DNA from: Oscillibacter ruminantium GH1
GTDB lineage: Bacteria; Bacillota; Clostridia; Oscillospirales; Oscillospiraceae
Reading direction: 5' to 3'
Assembly: GCF_000307265.1 (NCBI RefSeq)
Contig: NZ_DF158896.1
Coordinates: forward strand, 317,441 to 381,440
Length of the DNA stretch: 64,000 bases
Shown here in pieces: positions 59,967 through 64,000 of this stretch. Position numbers and translations under genes: made by a program. Numbering within the stretch: position 1 is the first letter of the stretch; each line of letters opens with the position of its first letter. The notes below the pieces were generated by a model. The model saw only the letters and a program-made list of their open reading frames with translations, searched no databases and had not been told where the DNA came from.

Positions 59967-60084
59967 GAGAAAACCTGAAATTTTTTCGATATTCCTTCTG
60001 TATGGCCCTCTGGTGGGAAAAGCACTGGTTCAACGGGAGAAAGTGTGGTATCATACGATTGCATTTTACGGAGGAGGCGAAAGG

Positions 60085-61056
60085 ATGGAGACGGCTGCGG
60101 GACAAAACGAGATGATTCTGTGGTGGCGGGCTGTGGCGGACGGCGCAGAGGTGACGGCGGTGGAGACTGCCGACCGGCATGTGGCTCTGCCGGAGACGAT
60201 CCGGGACCTGCCGGTGACCGCTCTGGGCCATCACGCCTTTTCTCCGGATCGCCCTGCCTCGGAGGGAACGCCCCTGCGTCTGACCTGCGGCGGGGGAACG
60301 CCGGAAAACGACACCCGGAAGATTGAGACGATTACCCTGCCGCCCGCACTGCGGCGAGTGGGGGACTATGCCTTCTACAACTGCGCCGGGCTGAGGGAAC
60401 TGCGCGTAACAGAGCCGGTGAAGCTTTGGGGCGGCAGTGTGTTTATGAATTGCGGCCGTCTTTGCCGATTTTTCATTCGGGCGCGGGACAGCCGGGCGGA
60501 GAGCGTTGCCTATTTTGCCGACGAGCTGCCTGTGGAGTTGGATGTGACCGTGGAATACCCGGACGGCGAATCGGTTCGGCTGATTTTTCCGGAGTACCGG
60601 GAGTCCTATGAGGAAAATTCACCCGCCCATCACTTTGATTTTCATCTCTACGGGCCGGGCTATCCCTATCACCATGTGTTCCGGGAGCGGACGCTGCCTC
60701 TGGCGGCGTTTGACGCGCTGTTCCCCGGCTTGCTGGCCACGGAACACGATCCGGACTGCGCCATGCGCCTTGCGTGGTATCGTCTGCGGTTCCCACGGGA
60801 ACTGACAGAGGCCGCGTCGGCGGAATATCTGGCATATTTGAACGGCAGAACCGGAGACGTGCTGGACTGGCTTTTAAAAGAGCGGGACAGCCGGGGCCTT
60901 GCGTGGTTTTTGCCCCGGTGCGGTGCGGAGATCAAGATTTTGAGCGCCGCGGCGGAGCAGGCAAGGCGGTTGTCCCTTGCGGAGCCGTTGGCGCTGCTGC
61001 TGGAGCATCGGCACCGGAAGGCGCCGGACGGTCTGGATAAATCCTTTGACCTATGA
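60085..61056 (+). CDS. Protein with BspA-type leucine-rich repeat (LRR_5)
   Basis: A 323-residue protein without signal peptide. At about residues 70-120 it has LRR_5-like repeats (IETITLPPALRRVGDYAFYNCAGLRELRVTEPVKLWGGSVFMNCGRL). The remaining 200 residues are not recognised, with RLIFPEYRESYEENSPAHHFDFHLYGPGYPYHHVF as the most distinctive part. It is the first gene of the operon with VWA and AAA genes; GGAGGAGGCGAAAGG precedes the ATG at 60085. A frame extending to 58987 overlaps the ATPase gene and is not used. Confidence 0.75.
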   Translation: METAAGQNEMILWWRAVADGAEVTAVETADRHVALPETIRDLPVTALGHHAFSPDRPASEGTPLRLTCGGGTPENDTRKIETITLPPALRRVGDYAFYNCAGLRELRVTEPVKLWGGSVFMNCGRLCRFFIRARDSRAESVAYFADELPVELDVTVEYPDGESVRLIFPEYRESYEENSPAHHFDFHLYGPGYPYHHVFRERTLPLAAFDALFPGLLATEHDPDCAMRLAWYRLRFPRELTEAASAEYLAYLNGRTGDVLDWLLKERDSRGLAWFLPRCGAEIKILSAAAEQARRLSLAEPLALLLEHRHRKAPDGLDKSFDL

Positions 61057-61070
61057 AAGGGGGCGGTGTC

Positions 61071-62438
61071 ATGCCGGATGGAAAGAACAAGGCGGAAATC
61101 GGCCTTGAAATTCTGCGCTCGGCGCAGAGTGAGCTGTATCTGATTTTTCCGTATCTGGACGCGGCGCTGTGGGGGCTGGAATTCCAGGCGGGGGACGGGG
61201 TGACCTTGTCTCTGGCCACCGACGGGGAGCGGCTTCTATACGATTCCGGCTACCTTTCCGAGCGGTTCCTGCGGGGCATGTCCCACGTTGACCGGGCCTA
61301 TCTCCATGTGATTTTGCATTGCCTTTTGCGCCATCTGTCCAAAAAACAGGGGCGGGAATCGGCCCTGTGGGACCTGAGCTGCGACGTGGCGGTGGAGAGT
61401 ATTTTGGACGGGCTGGACTACCCCTGCCTTGGCGGCGCGCCTGCTCCCGTGCGCCTGAATTTTTACGGGGGACTGCGCAGCAGCCTGAAAGTTCTCACCG
61501 CCGAGGGAATCTATCGGGAGCTTCAGCGCAGAAAGCTGCCGGAGTATGAGCGGGCCAAACTCCAACGGGAGTTTTTCGCCGATGACCACGGGCTTTGGGA
61601 CCCCCAAAGCAAACAGGATCAGGAGCGCAATGAGCGGCAGGACAAAAAGTGGCAGTCTGCGTCGGAACGCACCCAGACCGGAATGGAGACGATTCTTGCG
61701 GGAAAAGCCGTGGGCGGCGAGGCGGTATATGAGCAGGTGAAGGTGGAAAACCGCCCCGGCGTGGACTACCGGAACTTCCTGCGGCGGTTCGCCGTCCCCC
61801 GTGAGGTGCTGGGCGTGGACGGTGATGGATTTGATTACGGATTTTATTCCTATGGTCTGCGGCTGTATGGCAACATGCCGCTGGTGGAGCCGCCGGAGAC
61901 GCGGGAGGAAAAGCGCATTTCCGACTTTGTCATCGCCATCGATACCTCCATGTCCACCTCCGGGGAGCTGGTGCGCCAGTTTCTCTCCGCCACATATACG
62001 ATTCTTGCCAGCCGGGAGACTTTTTCCAGCAAGGTGAACATCCGGGTGATGCAGTGCGACGACCAGCTGCGCAGCGACACGGCGCTTCATGACCTGAAAG
62101 AGTTGAAGGCCTATATGGAGGATTTTCATCTGGCGGGAGGCAGCGCCACGGATTTCCGCCCGGTGTTCCAGCGGGTGGAGGAGCTGCAAAAGGCCGGAGA
62201 GCTGACGGGCTTGCGGGGCCTCATTTACTTTACGGATGGTATGGGGCGGTATCCGAAAAAACGCCCGCCCTATGAGGCGGCGTTTGTGATGATGGAGGAC
62301 CCGGCGCTGGCGGTGGAGATCCCGCCATGGGCCATCCGGCTGACGCTGACGGAGCCGGAATTGGAAACGGCTGCGCGTCAGGCAATCGGAACCGACGAAC
62401 GGGATGAAACGGAGCTTTTGGAGCTGCCGGAGCTGTAA
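61071..62438 (+). CDS. VWA-like protein with DUF2201 N-terminal domain
   Basis: A 455-residue protein. Residues about 1-130 form the DUF2201 putative-metallopeptidase domain; here the motif reads HVILHCLLRH, without the glutamate of a usual HExxH, so a peptidase role is doubtful. From about 280 on is a VWA-like domain with the metal-site start IDTSMSTSGE, and DGMGRYPKKRPPYEA. AGGGGG precedes 61071; ATG 61053 overlaps the previous stop but has no ribosome site. Often next to a MoxR-type ATPase, as here. Confidence 0.88.
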   Translation: MPDGKNKAEIGLEILRSAQSELYLIFPYLDAALWGLEFQAGDGVTLSLATDGERLLYDSGYLSERFLRGMSHVDRAYLHVILHCLLRHLSKKQGRESALWDLSCDVAVESILDGLDYPCLGGAPAPVRLNFYGGLRSSLKVLTAEGIYRELQRRKLPEYERAKLQREFFADDHGLWDPQSKQDQERNERQDKKWQSASERTQTGMETILAGKAVGGEAVYEQVKVENRPGVDYRNFLRRFAVPREVLGVDGDGFDYGFYSYGLRLYGNMPLVEPPETREEKRISDFVIAIDTSMSTSGELVRQFLSATYTILASRETFSSKVNIRVMQCDDQLRSDTALHDLKELKAYMEDFHLAGGSATDFRPVFQRVEELQKAGELTGLRGLIYFTDGMGRYPKKRPPYEAAFVMMEDPALAVEIPPWAIRLTLTEPELETAARQAIGTDERDETELLELPEL

Positions 62439-62453
62439 TAAGGAGACAAACTT

Positions 62454-63965
62454 ATGAACATCAAACAGGCAAAAGAGGAACTTGCCAACACGCTGAAAGC
62501 GTATCTTGCCAAGGACGAACTGGGGAACTATCTGATTCCCGCCATCCGCCAGCGGCCTGTGCTGTTGATGGGCCCTCCGGGTATCGGCAAGACCCAGATC
62601 ATGGAGCAGATTGCCGCGGAGGAAGGCGTGGGCCTTGTGGCCTATACCATCACCCATCACACCCGGCAAAGCGCCGTGGGTCTGCCCTTCATCGAAAAAC
62701 GGACTTACGGCGGTGAGGAATTCTCCGTCACGGAGTACACCATGAGCGAGATTTTGGCCTCGGTGTACGAGCTGATGGAGCGAACGGGCATCAAGGAGGG
62801 CATTCTCTTTCTGGATGAGATCAACTGCGTCAGCGAGACGCTGGCCCCCATGATGCTGCAATTTTTGCAATGTAAGACCTTTGGCAATCAAAAACTACCG
62901 GAGGGCTGGCTTATTGCGGCCGCGGGAAATCCGCCGGAATACAATAAGTCTGTCCGGGACTTTGACGTGGTGACGCTGGACCGGGTGAAGCGCATCGACG
63001 TGGAAGAGAATTTTGCTGTCTGGAAGGAGTATGCCCGCCGCCGGGGCCTTCACGGGGCCGTGATTTCCTATCTGGACATCAAGAAGGAAAATTTCTACCG
63101 CATTGAAACCACGGTGGACGGGGTTGAGTTTGCCACCGCCCGCGGCTGGGAGGATTTGAGCGAACTGATTCTGGCCTATGAAAAGCTGGGCCTTCGCGTG
63201 GACCGGGAGGTAGTGGGCCAGTATATCCAGCTGCCCCGCATCGCCCGGGATTTCACGGGGTATCTGGAGCTTTACTACAAATATCAGCGAACCTACCATG
63301 TGGAGGATATCCTTGGCGGAAAGTGGGCCGCGACAGCGGTTTCCGAGCTGCGCGCCGCGCCTTTTGACGAGAAGCTGTCGGTGCTGAGCCTGCTGGTGAG
63401 CCGCCTGAGTGAGGAGGCGGGGCGCGTGCGGGCGCAGGACGCCCTGACGGAATTGCTTCACGCCGATCTCATTGCCTTTAAGGCGCGGCTGGCGGAAGGC
63501 GCGGGGGCGGGTGTGATTCTGTCCGACTTGGAGCAGTCCCGGCGGGAGGCTATGGCGCGCTGTGCCGCCGCCGGACAGCTGGATCGGGAACGCCGGGCAC
63601 TGGACCAGCGGGAGCTGGAGCTGCTGGGGCGCTATCGCCAAAATCTGCTGGACGGCGATATTTGCGACGAGGACGCGATGAACGCCGTGCGGACATGGTT
63701 CGCGGCAGAGGTGGATGGACGCAAATCCGCCGCACAGGCGGCCGGCCGGTGCTTCGACCATGCGTTTCGGTATCTGGAAGAGACATTTGGCGATTCTCAG
63801 GAATTGGTGATCTTTGTGACGGAGATTACCTCCGGGTACGATACCAGCTGGTTTGTGGAGCATTTTGGCTGCGACGCCTATTTTCGCCACAATAAGGAGC
63901 TGCTGTTTGACGACAGCCGCCGCCGCATCCGCGCGGAGATCGCAGCGGAACGGGCAGAAAACTGA
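62454..63965 (+). CDS. MoxR-like AAA ATPase
   Basis: A 503-residue ATPase, the partner of the VWA protein. Walker A GPPGIGKT at about residues 42-49, Walker B ILFLDEIN, sensor region LIAAAGNPPEYNKSVRDFDVVTLDRVKRID. The C-terminal 200 residues are helical. MoxR-VWA pairs act in metal-dependent protein activation or remodelling; the target here is unknown. AAGGAG precedes the ATG. The operon LRR_5 - VWA - MoxR runs to the window's end, and a next gene may follow. Confidence 0.9.
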   Translation: MNIKQAKEELANTLKAYLAKDELGNYLIPAIRQRPVLLMGPPGIGKTQIMEQIAAEEGVGLVAYTITHHTRQSAVGLPFIEKRTYGGEEFSVTEYTMSEILASVYELMERTGIKEGILFLDEINCVSETLAPMMLQFLQCKTFGNQKLPEGWLIAAAGNPPEYNKSVRDFDVVTLDRVKRIDVEENFAVWKEYARRRGLHGAVISYLDIKKENFYRIETTVDGVEFATARGWEDLSELILAYEKLGLRVDREVVGQYIQLPRIARDFTGYLELYYKYQRTYHVEDILGGKWAATAVSELRAAPFDEKLSVLSLLVSRLSEEAGRVRAQDALTELLHADLIAFKARLAEGAGAGVILSDLEQSRREAMARCAAAGQLDRERRALDQRELELLGRYRQNLLDGDICDEDAMNAVRTWFAAEVDGRKSAAQAAGRCFDHAFRYLEETFGDSQELVIFVTEITSGYDTSWFVEHFGCDAYFRHNKELLFDDSRRRIRAEIAAERAEN

Positions 63966-64000
63966 ATGCAAAGAAATGCCGGGAGCCTGATTGAATCAGG

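Noticed and set aside
58987..60084. Extension of the LRR_5 frame by 366 codons upstream
   Set aside because: It runs antisense through the ABC ATPase and GntR genes; the ATG at 60085 has a strong ribosome site.
61236..62891. 551-codon minus-strand frame opposite the VWA and MoxR genes
   Set aside because: Overlaps two clear genes in antisense and has no motif.

Overview
The window is GC-rich, densely coded bacterial chromosome of a Gram-positive, anaerobic Clostridia type, most likely Oscillospiraceae-like (Oscillibacter, Flavonifractor or Dysosmobacter relatives). This is inferred from a spoVT-type sporulation regulator, an RNase J, a GdpP-rplI-dnaB-tilS-hpt-ftsH cluster, a complete Clostridia-style fatty-acid operon that uses FabK, a split transketolase, a TM1266-type hydrogenase-system regulator, and strong AGGAGG ribosome sites with SigA-like promoters. 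No rRNA, tRNA, CRISPR array, transposase or prophage gene was seen. Almost everything is ordinary housekeeping DNA; the novelty lies in RNA, operators and a few small operons.

Layout. 1-5.6 kb: end of argF, malQ, a nucleoside-deaminase-like gene, then a promoter plus structured leader and terminator ahead of a hydrogenase-type regulator and a NitT/TauT-like ABC importer (lipoprotein, permease, ATPase). 5.6-11 kb: DegV, a membrane GGDEF protein, a non-coding minus-strand transcription unit, a FliB-like cysteine-rich protein and a MalY/PatB aminotransferase. 11.2-21.3 kb: the type II fatty acid operon acpP-accBCDA-fabH-fabK-fabD-fabG-fabF-fabZ, closed by a MarR/FabT-like regulator and opened by a promoter with a palindromic operator at the transcript start. 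21.4-27.4 kb: gap (minus) divergent from a LacI-family regulator, a two-gene transketolase (minus) and fumC. A palindromic LacI-type site at gap has a close relative upstream of fumC.

27.5-33.9 kb: a minus-strand group (radical SAM activase-like, thymidine kinase, zinc-ribbon protein, two tandem GNAT paralogues, mutY) facing a MerR operon whose regulator carries C-terminal membrane segments, followed by a small membrane protein, a YbjQ protein and a metallo-beta-lactamase-fold enzyme. 34-42.1 kb: an AAA/DUF4143 ATPase, an HPt protein with a cupin, an orphan PhnD-like lipoprotein, spoVT, phosphoglucomutase and RNase J. 42.6-50.3 kb: the gdpP-rplI-dnaB-tilS-hpt-ftsH cluster. 50.6-56 kb: a complete branched-chain amino acid type ABC importer (livJHMGF). 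56-64 kb: a large unknown lipoprotein, a GntR(YtrA)-controlled ABC exporter, and an LRR_5 / VWA-like / MoxR-ATPase operon.

Genes cooperate mainly inside these operons: acetyl-CoA carboxylase feeding FAS II, a five-gene importer, and cyclic-dinucleotide, replication and proteostasis genes. The most interesting unexplained items are the leader RNA at about 2.6 kb, the roughly 490-nt non-coding unit at 8.1-8.6 kb, the shared LacI-type sites of gap and fumC, the membrane MerR operon, and the MoxR/VWA/LRR operon. All calls are from reading the sequence; no database search was possible.
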